Source of the DNA: an uncultured Bacilli bacterium | Lineage (GTDB): Bacteria; Bacillota_I; Bacilli_A; RF39; UBA660 | Assembly (NCBI GenBank): GCA_934177545.1 | Contig: CAKPPI010000024.1 | Coordinates: 1-12,878, forward strand | Reading direction: 5' to 3' | Length of the DNA: 12,878 nt | Part shown: one piece after another, positions 1 to 7,971 of the stretch | How positions within the stretch are numbered: position 1 is the stretch's first letter | Layout: the number at the start of each line of letters is the position of its first letter | Notes under the pieces: generated by a model | Databases searched by the model: none | What the model saw: the letters and a program-made list of their open reading frames with translations, nothing else | What the model was told of the DNA's origin: nothing | Translations under genes and position numbers: made by a program

Positions 1-74
1 TAGTAAGTCTAATTTTGTGTGATAAATTAAGAGATTTAAAAGATAATAAAATAATTGTAATGGATAACTCTTAA
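1..74 (+). CDS. 3' end of an unidentified upstream gene (partial)
   Basis: The frame starting at base 3 is open for 23 codons and ends in TAA at 72-74; the last residues read KIIVMDNS. Codon choice (AAA, GAT, ATA, TTA) looks like that of the neighbours. The other two plus frames are closed within 21 bases. In Mollicutes and related bacteria dnaE often precedes polA and mutM, so dnaE is a candidate by position only; the visible residues are too few for me to recognise a family. No clear terminator follows before polA. An open frame this short could also be chance. Confidence 0.4.
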   Translation, partial: VSLILCDKLRDLKDNKIIVMDNS

Positions 75-91
75 AACAGCATCTTTCTTCT

Positions 92-119
92 TTTAAACTG
101 ATAAAAAGACTGTTATAAT
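92..119 (+). promoter_or_regulatory. Probable sigma-A promoter of polA, extended -10
   Basis: A consensus TATAAT lies at 114-119 and is preceded by TGT at 111-113, giving the extended -10 form TGnTATAAT. A weak -35 (TTTAAA, 92-97) stands 16 nt upstream. The expected start is near 126, giving a leader of about 15 nt that carries the purine-rich ribosome binding site (GAGGAAGAAGG, 125-135). Confidence 0.65.
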
Positions 120-141
120 AGTTAGAGGAAGAAGGTAGACT

Positions 142-2766
142 ATGAAAAAAATTATACTAGTAGATGGAAACAATTTACTTTTTAGAAGTTATTATGCAAC
201 TAGTTATAGTGGAGTTATTATGAAAAATAGTAAAGGATTTCCTACCAACGGTCTTTACGGATTTATCAATATGATGAATAAAATAATAGAGGAAGAAAAA
301 CCTAACTATATTTTAGTAGCTTTTGACAAAGGTAAAACTTTTAGACATGAAAAATATAGTGAATACAAAGCCGGACGTAGAGAAATGCCAGAAGAGTTGA
401 AACTACAATTTCCTAAAGCTAAAGAAATATTAGATGCGATGGGAATAAAACATTTTGAAATAGATAATTATGAAGCTGATGATATAATAGGTACTCTTGC
501 TAAAATAGTTGATGAAGAAGATGAATTTATTGCTACTATTGTTTCAAGTGATAAAGATTTACTACAATTAATTAGTAAAGAAGTAGAAGTAAAACTATTA
601 AAGACTAAAGGCTTTATTAGATTTGATGAGAAGACTTTCAAAGATACTTATGGAACTACCCCAATTCATATGATAGATTTAAAAGCCCTTATGGGAGATG
701 CCAGTGATCATATTCAAGGAGTTAAAGGAATTGGCGAGAAGACAGCTATTAATTTATTAACTAAGTATCAGAGTCTAGATAATGTTTATAATCATCTGGA
801 TGAAATCGGTGGAAAGACAATGGAAAAATTGGAACAAGGTAAGAATGATGCCTATATGAGTTATGACTTAGCTACTATTTATAGGGAGGTACCTATTCCT
901 TTTAGTCTAGAAGATTGTATATATAAAGGTATGAATGTTGAAGAATATAGAAATATATTAGAAGAATTAGAATTTAAATCTTTCTTAAAAAAAATAGGTT
1001 GTGAAAGTGAAGAACAACAAACATTAGACTTTGAAGAAAAAGAAATTAAAACAGAAAAGATAGTTAATTATAAACAATTCGATTTTAATATTCCTTTTGC
1101 TTTCTACTTAGAAATGGATGGCTATACTTATAGTAAAAGTAAAGTAATTGGTTGTGGTTTTAGTAACTTAAAAGAGTCTTGTTTTATGACTCTAGATGAA
1201 CTTATTGCTAACAAAGAAGTATTAAAAAATGATACATTAAAATATACTTATGACTTAAAAAGAATGATTATACTTTTGAATCAATATGATATTAATATTA
1301 ATAATTGTAATTATGATAGTATGATTGCTTCTTATTTATTGGATTATAAGTTAGAAGATGATATTACTGTCTTGATGAGTCAATTTAACTATAACTGTCC
1401 TAGTTATGAGGAAACTTATGGGACAGAAAAGAAAAGGAAAGCGGTAGATATAGAAACTACTAAAAAACAGTGTATTAATAAAAGCAGATTTATTTATGAT
1501 ACTAAGAGCAAAATACTTCTAGAAATAGATAATTATAGTGAGACTAAACTGCTTAATGAGATAGAAATGCCACTAGCTTTTGTTTTAGCAGATATGGAGT
1601 TAACCGGTATAAGAGTAGATAAAGAGTATTTATTAAACCTAAAAGAAGAATTAGAAACTAAAATGAAATTAATGCAAGAAGAAATTTATAGATTAGCGGA
1701 TGTAGAGTTTAATATACTATCACCTAAACAGTTAGGAGAAGTATTATTCGAAAAGTTAAAAATAGAATATCCAAAAAAGAGAAAAAAAGATGACACTAGC
1801 TATTCTACTAGTAAAGATATATTAGATAAAATAAAAGATGATAATGAAATAGTAGAAAAAGTACTAGAGTATAGAAATCTATCTAAAATATATGCTAATT
1901 ACTGTGTAGGACTATTAGATGAAATAAGAGAAGATGGTAAGATTCATACGATATTTAATTCATGTCTTACAAGAACAGGAAGACTATCAAGTAGCAAACC
2001 AAACTTGCAAAATATTCCGATTAGAAGTGATTATTCTAAATTAGTAAGAAAAGCTTTTATTCCAGAGGATGATAGTATTCTTATGAGTTCTGATTATAGT
2101 CAGATTGAATTAAGAGTGTTTGCTCATATGGCTAATGCCAAAAACTTACAAGAAGCCTTTATTGAAGATAAAGATATTCATGCTAAAACTGCTTCTGATA
2201 TTTTTAAGGTACCAATTGAAGATGTTGATAAGAAAATGCGTAGAATAGCTAAAACAGTTAACTTTGGTATTTTATATGGAATAAGTAGTTTTGGTCTTAG
2301 TGAAGACTTAAAAATAGATGTAGTTAGTGCTAAAGAGTTTTTAAATAATTATTTAAATACTTATCAAGGTATAAAAGAATATATGGAAGAAGAAAAAGAA
2401 GAAGCTTATCAAAATGGCTATGTTACTACTATAATGAATAGAAGAAGAAAAATAGATGAATTAAAGAGTAAAAACTATATGGTTAGAAGTAGTGGCGAGA
2501 GAATGGCTTTAAATACCCCTATTCAAGGAAGTGCTGCTGATATTTTAAAGAAAGCTATGGTAGAACTATATCAGGCTATGAAAGAGAAAAATTTAAAGAG
2601 TAAAATGTTGATTCAAGTACACGATGAATTAGTTTTTAATGTTTATAACGATGAAATAGAAATAATGAGAAAATTAGTAAAAGAAAAAATGGAGCAAGTA
2701 GTAAAACTTAGTGTACCTTTAAAAGTTGATATAGAAACAGGAAAAGATTGGTATGAAGCTAAGTAG
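142..2766 (+). CDS. polA: DNA polymerase I
   Basis: Cytoplasmic family A polymerase, 874 aa, full length for Bacilli; it removes RNA primers and fills gaps in Okazaki fragment maturation and excision repair. N-terminal 5'-3' nuclease, about residues 1-290: VDGNN (7-11), YEADD (110-114), SSDKDLL (135-141), GDASDH (185-190) and the helix-hairpin-helix GVKGIGEKTA (193-202). Middle 3'-5' exonuclease-like domain, about 310-470: the catalytic acidic residues are mostly lost (FYLEMD, 321-326, where E. coli has FDTETD; later motifs read YDLKR and YDTKSK), so proofreading is probably absent, as in Bacillus Pol I. Polymerase domain, about 480-874: motif A DYSQIELR (651-658), O-helix RRIAKTVNFGILYG (700-713) with R700, K704 and F708, motif C VHDE (826-829). 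The gene starts at an ATG behind a good ribosome binding site and is followed 17 nt later by mutM, evidently cotranscribed. Confidence 0.98.
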   Translation: MKKIILVDGNNLLFRSYYATSYSGVIMKNSKGFPTNGLYGFINMMNKIIEEEKPNYILVAFDKGKTFRHEKYSEYKAGRREMPEELKLQFPKAKEILDAMGIKHFEIDNYEADDIIGTLAKIVDEEDEFIATIVSSDKDLLQLISKEVEVKLLKTKGFIRFDEKTFKDTYGTTPIHMIDLKALMGDASDHIQGVKGIGEKTAINLLTKYQSLDNVYNHLDEIGGKTMEKLEQGKNDAYMSYDLATIYREVPIPFSLEDCIYKGMNVEEYRNILEELEFKSFLKKIGCESEEQQTLDFEEKEIKTEKIVNYKQFDFNIPFAFYLEMDGYTYSKSKVIGCGFSNLKESCFMTLDELIANKEVLKNDTLKYTYDLKRMIILLNQYDININNCNYDSMIASYLLDYKLEDDITVLMSQFNYNCPSYEETYGTEKKRKAVDIETTKKQCINKSRFIYDTKSKILLEIDNYSETKLLNEIEMPLAFVLADMELTGIRVDKEYLLNLKEELETKMKLMQEEIYRLADVEFNILSPKQLGEVLFEKLKIEYPKKRKKDDTSYSTSKDILDKIKDDNEIVEKVLEYRNLSKIYANYCVGLLDEIREDGKIHTIFNSCLTRTGRLSSSKPNLQNIPIRSDYSKLVRKAFIPEDDSILMSSDYSQIELRVFAHMANAKNLQEAFIEDKDIHAKTASDIFKVPIEDVDKKMRRIAKTVNFGILYGISSFGLSEDLKIDVVSAKEFLNNYLNTYQGIKEYMEEEKEEAYQNGYVTTIMNRRRKIDELKSKNYMVRSSGERMALNTPIQGSAADILKKAMVELYQAMKEKNLKSKMLIQVHDELVFNVYNDEIEIMRKLVKEKMEQVVKLSVPLKVDIETGKDWYEAK

Positions 2767-2769
2767 TAA

Positions 2770-2778
2770 AGGAAGTGA
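2770..2778 (+). promoter_or_regulatory. Ribosome binding site that fixes the mutM start
   Basis: AGGAAGTGA sits just upstream of the ATG at 2784. The in-frame GTG at 2775 lies inside this site and has no ribosome binding site at proper distance, so 2784 is preferred. That start also places the obligatory catalytic proline directly after Met. Confidence 0.75.
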
Positions 2779-2783
2779 TTAAT

Positions 2784-3602
2784 ATGCCAGAAAAACCAGA
2801 GGTAATTACTGTTGCTAAAACATTAGAGAAAAAGATTATTGGTAAAACAATAACTGATGCTAAAGTTTATTATGATAATGTAATAGTAGGCGATAAAGAA
2901 GAATTTATTTCTAAGATAAAGGGGGAGAAGATAGAAAGTATTACTACAAGAGGTAAGTGGATTGTTATTTATTTAACAAATTATGCTTTATTAACTCATC
3001 TTAGAATGGAAGGAAGATTTTATTTCCGTAAGAAAGGAGAGAATCTTTCTAAACATGAGCATGTATCATTACTATTAGATAACGATATAGAAATGAGATT
3101 TCATGATGTTAGAAAATTTGGTAGAATGATTTTACTACCTAAGTATGAAGTACTTAATATAAAACCACTCAGTGACTTAGGGTATGAGTTTGATGATCCT
3201 AGACTTACTAAAGAGTATCTATTAGCTAAATTTAAAAATAAAACCACTCCAATAAAGACAGTTTTGCTTAATCAAAGTATAATTGCTGGTATTGGTAATA
3301 TCTATGATGATGAAATATTATATCAAAGCCATATAAACCCTTTAAAACCTGCTAAAAATATAAATAATGATGAAGTAATAGAAATAATTAAAAATACTAA
3401 AATTATCCTTGAAAAGGCTATAGAAAAAGGTGGAACAACTATTAAAAGTTTTGAGTCTAGTGAAGGAGTACATGGTTTATTTCAAAACGAATTAGCTGTT
3501 CATGGGAAAAAGAATGGAATATGTCCTAATTGTAATAGTAAAATAGAATTCATTAGAGTAGGGGGAAGAGGCACTTATTACTGTCCTAATTGTCAAAAAT
3601 AG
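2784..3602 (+). CDS. mutM: Formamidopyrimidine-DNA glycosylase (8-oxoguanine DNA glycosylase/AP lyase)
   Basis: Bifunctional base excision repair enzyme, 272 aa, normal length for Fpg. It removes 8-oxoG and ring-opened purines from DNA and nicks the abasic site. Visible hallmarks: N-terminal MPEKPEV, in which Pro2 becomes the N-terminal nucleophile and Glu3 is catalytic; RGKW with Lys58 (Lys57 after Met removal) at the position of the E. coli catalytic lysine; HDVRKFGRM (107-115); the helix-two-turn-helix signature AGIGNIY (168-174); and a C-terminal zinc finger with Cys247, Cys250, Cys267 and Cys270, with VGGRGTYYC providing the lesion-contacting arginine. It lies 17 nt behind polA, a repair-gene pairing seen in many Firmicutes and Mollicutes. 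Lys in place of the usual Leu in the N-terminal motif is a minor oddity. The related Nei family is less likely given the MPExPEV start and the overall motif pattern. Confidence 0.96.
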   Translation: MPEKPEVITVAKTLEKKIIGKTITDAKVYYDNVIVGDKEEFISKIKGEKIESITTRGKWIVIYLTNYALLTHLRMEGRFYFRKKGENLSKHEHVSLLLDNDIEMRFHDVRKFGRMILLPKYEVLNIKPLSDLGYEFDDPRLTKEYLLAKFKNKTTPIKTVLLNQSIIAGIGNIYDDEILYQSHINPLKPAKNINNDEVIEIIKNTKIILEKAIEKGGTTIKSFESSEGVHGLFQNELAVHGKKNGICPNCNSKIEFIRVGGRGTYYCPNCQK

Positions 3603-3612
3603 CAAAAAATTC

Positions 3613-3641
3613 TATACAAAAGGACAAATTTATAGTATAAT
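3613..3641 (+). promoter_or_regulatory. Probable sigma-A promoter of pyk
   Basis: The -35 element TATACA (3613-3618, 4 of 6 consensus) and a perfect -10 TATAAT (3636-3641) are separated by 17 nt. The predicted start near 3648 leaves a leader of about 25 nt carrying AGAGGAG (3656-3662). There is no hairpin terminator between mutM and pyk, so some read-through from polA-mutM is also possible. Confidence 0.75.
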
Positions 3642-3672
3642 TATTACTGTTTGAAAGAGGAGTGTGTAGTTA

Positions 3673-5085
3673 ATGAAAAAGACAAAAATAGTTTGTAGTA
3701 TTGGACCTGCTTCAAATGAAGCCGATGTAATGGAACAAATGGTTTTAGCAGGAATGAATGTTGCTAGAGTTAACTTTACTCATGCAACTATCGAAGAAAG
3801 AGATAAAGCTATCACATCAGTTCGTGAAGTTAGAAAAAGAACTGGTAAATCAGTAGCAATATTATGGGATACTAAGGGACCAGAATTTAGAAGTGGTATG
3901 CTAGAGAATGATTCTATTGAATTAGTTAATGGTAATACAATTCGTATGGTTAAGGAAGAAGTACTTGGAAATAGTGAAAGATTTTCTGTTAATCATCCTG
4001 AAGCAATTGATAGTTTATCAGTTGGAGATGCTATTTTACTTGAAAATGCTAAAATGAAACTTGAAGTTATTAGTAAAGAAGAAGACGGTGTTACTTGTAA
4101 AGTAGTAGCTGGTGGAACTTTAGGAAATAGAAAGAGTATGAGTGTTCCTGGAGTTAAACTAAATATTCCATATGTTAGTGAAGCTGATAGAAAAGATATC
4201 GAATATGCTTGTGCAAATGGTGGTGAGTATCTTGCTTTATCATTTGTATCTTGCAAAGAAGATGTTTTAGAAATAAAAGAAATCTTAAAACAACACAATA
4301 GAGAAGATTTACAAATTATTTGTAAAATTGAAAGTGATTTAGGTATTAAAAACTTAGAATCAATTCTTGAAGTATCAGATGGTGTTATGGTAGCAAGAGG
4401 TGACTTAGGTACAGAAATTCCTAGTGAAATGTTACCTATAGTTCAAAAACAAATGATTGCAACATGTAGAAGACTTGGTAAGATTGCTATTGTTGCTACA
4501 GAAATGCTAGAAACAATGATGGAAAATAATCGTCCAAAAAGAGCAGAAACTAGTGATATTGCTAATGCCGTATTTGATGGAACTGATGCCGTTATGTTAA
4601 GTGGAGAAACTACTGTTGGAAAGCATCCGATTGAAACAGTTGCTGCTATGGCAAAAATTTGTGAAACAGCTGAAAAATATGCAGAATTTCATTATTCTGA
4701 AGAAGATGAAAGAGTAGTAGATGTTCAGTCTGCTATTGCTGACGCTGTAGTTGATACAACAAAAAGACTTAATGCTAAGTTAATTTGTGCCGCTACAATT
4801 AGTGGTTCAACTGCAAGAGTAATTAGTAATTTAAAACCAAAAGCTACTATTCTTGCATTAGTACCAGACGAAAAGACTGGACGTCGTCTAGCTTTAAACT
4901 GGGGAGTTTATCCTACACTTTTACCAGTATGTAACTCTACAGATGAAGTATTAACAAAGAGTATTACATCTGCTAAAGAATACACTGACTTAGTTAAAGG
5001 AGATATAGTTATTACTACTGGAGGTTTTCCTAATAATGCTGTATCTAGAACAACTAATTTAATGAAAATCGAAGTAGTTGACTAA
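3673..5085 (+). CDS. pyk: Pyruvate kinase
   Basis: Transfers phosphate from phosphoenolpyruvate to ADP, giving pyruvate and ATP, the last step of glycolysis; cytoplasmic, normally a tetramer. The protein is 470 aa: TIM barrel with KTKIVCSIGPAS (3-14), ARVNFTHA (31-38) and DTKGPEFRSG (66-75); a B domain at about 70-170; the catalytic block CKIE (217-220, with K218 and E220); VARGDLGTE (240-248); ATEMLETM (275-282); and a C-terminal regulatory domain at about 345-470. It lacks the extra PEP-utiliser-like domain that extends Bacillus and Geobacillus pyruvate kinases to about 585 aa. Two motifs deviate from the commonest form (NFTHA for NFSHG, ATEML for ATQML) but conserve charge and polarity. 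It has its own promoter and a strong terminator, so it is probably monocistronic. Firmicute accD-accA-pfkA-pyk neighbours are absent. Confidence 0.96.
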   Translation: MKKTKIVCSIGPASNEADVMEQMVLAGMNVARVNFTHATIEERDKAITSVREVRKRTGKSVAILWDTKGPEFRSGMLENDSIELVNGNTIRMVKEEVLGNSERFSVNHPEAIDSLSVGDAILLENAKMKLEVISKEEDGVTCKVVAGGTLGNRKSMSVPGVKLNIPYVSEADRKDIEYACANGGEYLALSFVSCKEDVLEIKEILKQHNREDLQIICKIESDLGIKNLESILEVSDGVMVARGDLGTEIPSEMLPIVQKQMIATCRRLGKIAIVATEMLETMMENNRPKRAETSDIANAVFDGTDAVMLSGETTVGKHPIETVAAMAKICETAEKYAEFHYSEEDERVVDVQSAIADAVVDTTKRLNAKLICAATISGSTARVISNLKPKATILALVPDEKTGRRLALNWGVYPTLLPVCNSTDEVLTKSITSAKEYTDLVKGDIVITTGGFPNNAVSRTTNLMKIEVVD

Positions 5086-5104
5086 TCAATAATTAGTACA
5101 TAAT

Positions 5105-5132
5105 AAAAAGGTCCTTATTTCAGGGCCTTTTT
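5105..5132. terminator. Bidirectional Rho-independent terminator between pyk and the minus-strand operon
   Basis: Arms AAAAAGGTCC (5105-5114) and GGGCCTTTTT (5123-5132) form a 10-bp stem with one wobble pair around an 8-nt loop. The A and T tracts give a U-run on both strands, so it can end pyk transcripts and those of the opposing operon. The right arm is the last coding sequence of the opposing membrane protein, and that gene's stop codon lies in the loop. Confidence 0.9.
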
Positions 5133-5444
5133 AATTTCTAAGTATTTCTTTTCTAAACTTTGAATATTATTTTCTAAGAAGTAGTAATGATATAAATAAA
5201 AGCCAAGTAATATAATAAGAATAATTACTAACAAGAATAGAAATATAGAAGGCATAATAGAAAACATATAGAAGAAAAAACAAGTTAGAATAATAACAGT
5301 AATAGTAACTAATAAATGAATCAATCTTTCATGTTCAAAATATCCTACCATTACTTTAAAGTCATCTAAATCTTCTTTAGTAAATGTTTTATTTTTAATC
5401 TTCTTTTCTACTTCTTTTTGATAATCAGTTATTAATTTCTTCAT
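5115..5444 (-). CDS. Small two-helix membrane protein, unknown function
   Basis: The 109-aa protein has a charged N-terminal segment (1-40, rich in Lys, Glu and Asp), two hydrophobic stretches likely to be transmembrane helices (about 41-62 and 65-88), and a charged, possibly helical tail (89-109). With a very short turn (residues 63-64), both ends should face the same side, probably the cytoplasm. I do not recognise a family. Its ATG overlaps the gmk stop in an ATGA junction, and its ribosome binding site (GGAG) is inside the last gmk codons, so translation is probably coupled to gmk. It is the last gene of the ydcF-like/tmcAL/gmk operon and ends inside the shared terminator. Coding is supported by the tight junction and sensible composition; function is unknown. 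Confidence 0.8.
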   Translation of the reverse strand: MKKLITDYQKEVEKKIKNKTFTKEDLDDFKVMVGYFEHERLIHLLVTITVIILTCFFFYMFSIMPSIFLFLLVIILIILLGFYLYHYYFLENNIQSLEKKYLEIKKALK

Positions 5445-6127
5445 AGAGAAATCTCCGAATTATCAAATTCTTTTCTACCTTCAAATAAAGTTTCATGAAT
5501 TTTTTCTTCTTCCGTATTTAAATAAACCTCTTCAATACGATCAACTCTACATCTTTCAGCATCTAATATAGATTGTACTTTTCTAGCAGCAATATCAACT
5601 TCATCATTAACTACTACATAGTTATATTTACTAACGGCATTAATCTCTTCATATGCTCTTTTAAAACGCATATCAATTTTTTCTTGATTTTCTGTATTTC
5701 TTGCTTCCAGTCTTCTTTTTAACTCCTTCATATTAGGTGGAAGAATAAAGATAAATAAAGCTTCTTTAATCTTTTCTTTTACCTTTAAAGCCCCTTGAAT
5801 TTCTATTTCTAAAATAACATCCTCCCCATTATCTAGATGTTCTTTTATATATTTTTTAGGAGTACCATAATAATTTTTAGAGTACTCAGCATATTCTAAA
5901 AATTCATCATTCTCTATTTCTTGCTCAAACTCTTCTCTTGATAGAAAGTAGTAATTAACTCCATTTTTTTCTTCTCCACGAGGTTCTCTACTAGTACAAG
6001 AAATGGATAACCAGATATTCTTGTTATTCTCCATTACCTTATTAATAATAGTATTTTTACCACAACCAGAAGGTCCTGATAAAACAATTAATAAACCTTG
6101 TTTTTTTGTTTTTAACATTGATTCCAT
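5441..6127 (-). CDS. gmk: Guanylate kinase
   Basis: ATP-dependent phosphorylation of GMP to GDP (also dGMP), essential for guanine nucleotide supply and recycling; cytoplasmic. The 228-aa protein shows the P-loop GPSGCGKNT (18-26), the GMP-binding region with SCTSREPRGEE (43-53) and NYYFL (58-62), the NYYGTP motif (85-90), LEIEIQGA (106-113), the lid segment RRLEARNTE (138-146), and SKYNYVVVND (166-175). The P-loop has Asn where Gly is usual between Lys and Thr. The ends are somewhat longer than the family's usual 200-207 aa, with about 10 extra residues before the P-loop strand and an acidic C-terminal tail. The ATG at 6127 is preferred because GAGGA lies 5 nt upstream; an ATG at 6139 would sit directly on a Shine-Dalgarno-like sequence. 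It follows tmcAL after a single base. Confidence 0.95.
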   Translation of the reverse strand: MESMLKTKKQGLLIVLSGPSGCGKNTIINKVMENNKNIWLSISCTSREPRGEEKNGVNYYFLSREEFEQEIENDEFLEYAEYSKNYYGTPKKYIKEHLDNGEDVILEIEIQGALKVKEKIKEALFIFILPPNMKELKRRLEARNTENQEKIDMRFKRAYEEINAVSKYNYVVVNDEVDIAARKVQSILDAERCRVDRIEEVYLNTEEEKIHETLFEGRKEFDNSEISL

Positions 6128-6128
6128 A

Positions 6129-7292
6129 TTATTCCTCATCCTTTCTTATTGGAAATACTTTAAATTCATCATCTATAACATTATATTTATTATTATACTC
6201 TAAACTGTAAATAATAGTAGTTTTATATTCAAAAGCTAGCATAGCATCTTTTTCCCTTGTAAACTTGCTTATGATAGGAATAGAGCAGTCTTTTTTGATC
6301 TTATTTAAATAACTTCTTCCCTTACAACTAATCCCTAGAATACGGATATAGGTGATACTAGACATTTTATCTCTAGCATCCACTGTAAAATCACATAAGT
6401 AATATAAAAGCCCTCTTGCTATTTTCCGGTAAGTGATGTTTTTAGTTTTGACACTGTTAATTAGTTCATCATAACTAGATACTCTAGTAACATTTTTCTT
6501 AAGTTTATTTAAAAGACTTTTATCAAGAGATGGATAACTATTATTATTGTTATCCGTAATAAGTTTATATTTAAGATACTTAAAGTAATTATCACTAGTT
6601 ATAACTTTATCTTTAATATTCTCTAAGTAAGGGGTAACAAAATCCGGTACTTGCTCAGTTATAACTTTTCCAGCTAGTAAAGCCATTCTAATACTACTAG
6701 CACTAGAAATATTTGTTTCTAATTGATTACTATTATAATCATTCGTTCTTTTTATAGAGTGAGCTTCAATACTATAATTATTTTTCTTTATAGCTTTTAG
6801 ATAAGAACTTGCTAATATATCATTAGGTAAGCTTATGCTTTTACCAGTAATATCTGTAAAAGCTTGACTTCTAGCAGATGGATAATTTAGTCCACTTGCT
6901 AAATATACTCTAACCAGAGAATCAAATGATCTATCATAAAGTTCTATATCAGTCATTTCTTCTAGATAAGTTAAATTATCTGACTCACTACCAAATACTA
7001 AGTCCGTAACTCCTAAAGCATGAGCAAGTTTTATTGCTCCTTCAGCAAATACATCACTAGAAGCAGTTGCAAAAGGGAAGGGTAGCTCAACTACTAAATC
7101 AAAGCCAGCCATAAGAGCTATTTCCGTTTTACTTCTTTTATCAAGAATAGATGGTTCTCCTCTTTGAGTAAAATTACCACTCATAATTAGGACATAAATA
7201 GCATCAGGAAACATCTTTTTAGTCTTATCAAATAAATACATATGACCATTATGAAATGGATTAAATTCTGCTATTATTCCTACTATCTTCAT
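6129..7292 (-). CDS. tmcAL: tRNA(Met) cytidine acetate ligase (YlbM family)
   Basis: Uses ATP and acetate to form N4-acetylcytidine at the wobble position (C34) of elongator tRNA-Met, which helps it read AUG and avoid AUA; cytoplasmic. The 387-aa protein begins with the nucleotidyltransferase-fold signature GIIAEFNPFHNGH (5-17) containing the HxGH motif H14-H17, followed by GNFTQRGEPS (39-48), DLVVELPF (65-72), SGLNYPSARSQA (133-144), the SASSIR motif (197-202) that resembles the adenylation site of nucleotidyltransferases, and a C-terminal helical region. Length is close to the roughly 400 aa of the family. Start and stop are tightly fixed: its ATG overlaps the upstream gene's TGA by 4 nt, and its TAA is one base from the gmk start. 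The assignment rests on sequence motifs; the Bacillus ylbM neighbourhood (ylbN, rpmF) is not present here. Confidence 0.93.
   Translation of the reverse strand: MKIVGIIAEFNPFHNGHMYLFDKTKKMFPDAIYVLIMSGNFTQRGEPSILDKRSKTEIALMAGFDLVVELPFPFATASSDVFAEGAIKLAHALGVTDLVFGSESDNLTYLEEMTDIELYDRSFDSLVRVYLASGLNYPSARSQAFTDITGKSISLPNDILASSYLKAIKKNNYSIEAHSIKRTNDYNSNQLETNISSASSIRMALLAGKVITEQVPDFVTPYLENIKDKVITSDNYFKYLKYKLITDNNNNSYPSLDKSLLNKLKKNVTRVSSYDELINSVKTKNITYRKIARGLLYYLCDFTVDARDKMSSITYIRILGISCKGRSYLNKIKKDCSIPIISKFTREKDAMLAFEYKTTIIYSLEYNNKYNVIDDEFKVFPIRKDEE
6133..6137 (-). promoter_or_regulatory. Ribosome binding site deciding the gmk start
   Basis: GAGGA, inside the last two sense codons of tmcAL, is 5 nt from the ATG at 6127. 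This supports that codon over the in-frame ATGs at 6139 (no spacing from AAAGG) and 6118 (spacing about 14). Confidence 0.6.
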
Positions 7293-7891
7293 CTTTTTAC
7301 CTCACAGTTATTAATATAATTAAGTTTAGCATATTTAATTAATCTTTTCGCTTCATTATTAACTTTTCTATCTATTCTTAATTCTTCATTATCTTGATTA
7401 TCCTTAGAAAAACTACTGTTGCAGCAGTAAGAATATTCGACTCTATTAGGTAAAACCTTTTCTACGGTTAATTCACACCTTTTCATATGAAAGTCACTAC
7501 TTACTATTAATAGTCTTTTTATATTATCACTAGTAATTTTTTCTTTTAATAATCTATAAGAATTAACAAGATTTTCTTTAGTATTAGTACTTTCTTTTTC
7601 TAATAATATGCTATTAAAGTCAACTCCATATTTTAAAGCTAAATCAAGCATAATGTCAGTTTCTAATCTATCTTTATAAATACCCCCTCCAGAAAGTAAT
7701 AAAGTATTTGCTCTTTTTTCTTTATAAAGCTTAGCTGCATACTTGACTCTATCTTCTAAAATAGGCATATTCTTACAACCAAGAACAATAATAGCATCAC
7801 CATCTTTATTATCATCTTTCTTAAAAGAAAAGACTAAATCACATGCTAAGTCAGACGATATATTTTCTTCATCTAAATCTTTTAGAGTCAT
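7289..7891 (-). CDS. YdcF/SanA-like DUF218 protein
   Basis: The 200-aa protein carries DUF218 hallmarks: DAIIVLGC (32-39), DRVKYAAKLY (47-56), LLLSGGG (64-70), E77 with M81 downstream, GVDFNSILLEKESTNTKEN (89-107), and LLIVSSDFHMKRC (127-139). Members of this family fall into the YdcF/ElyC/SanA group, linked in other bacteria to envelope functions but without a settled biochemical activity. Unlike ElyC or SanA, it has no N-terminal transmembrane helix or signal peptide, so it is predicted to be cytoplasmic; its first 30 residues are acidic and hydrophilic. A near-perfect ribosome binding site (AGGAGGG, 7897-7903) precedes the ATG. It is the first gene of the minus-strand operon and ends in an ATGA overlap with tmcAL. 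The family assignment is firm; the function is not known. Confidence 0.88.
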   Translation of the reverse strand: MTLKDLDEENISSDLACDLVFSFKKDDNKDGDAIIVLGCKNMPILEDRVKYAAKLYKEKRANTLLLSGGGIYKDRLETDIMLDLALKYGVDFNSILLEKESTNTKENLVNSYRLLKEKITSDNIKRLLIVSSDFHMKRCELTVEKVLPNRVEYSYCCNSSFSKDNQDNEELRIDRKVNNEAKRLIKYAKLNYINNCEVKR

Positions 7892-7915
7892 ACTATCCCT
7901 CCTTTTGGTTAATTT

Positions 7916-7944
7916 ATTATAACACGTTTTCCCTCTTTGTGGTA
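7916..7944 (-). promoter_or_regulatory. Promoter of the ydcF-like/tmcAL/gmk operon
   Basis: On the minus strand a perfect TATAAT (7916-7921) is preceded by TGT (7922-7924), an extended -10. The -35 is weak (ACCACA or ATACCA around 7938-7945), as is usual for extended -10 promoters. Its -10 overlaps the -35 of the xerD promoter on the other strand. Confidence 0.7.
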
Positions 7945-7948
7945 TACT
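7919..7948 (+). promoter_or_regulatory. Promoter of xerD-deoB, extended -10
   Basis: TATACT (7943-7948) is preceded by TGG (7940-7942), giving TGnTATACT. ATAACA (7919-7924, 4 of 6 consensus) is 18 nt upstream. The predicted start near 7955 leaves a leader of about 17 nt with AGGAGAAGGG (7954-7963) before the ATG at 7972. Confidence 0.65.
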
Positions 7949-7971
7949 GTTAAAGGAGAAGGGACTAAAAC

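Noticed and set aside
3993..4298. Open frame of 101 codons on the minus strand inside pyk
   Set aside because: It lies wholly within a well-supported gene, has no ribosome binding site, and its Ser/Leu/Phe-rich translation is typical of an antisense shadow.
6003..6203. Open frame of 66 codons on the plus strand across the gmk/tmcAL junction
   Set aside because: It is antisense to two firmly identified genes, with no ribosome binding site or recognisable protein.
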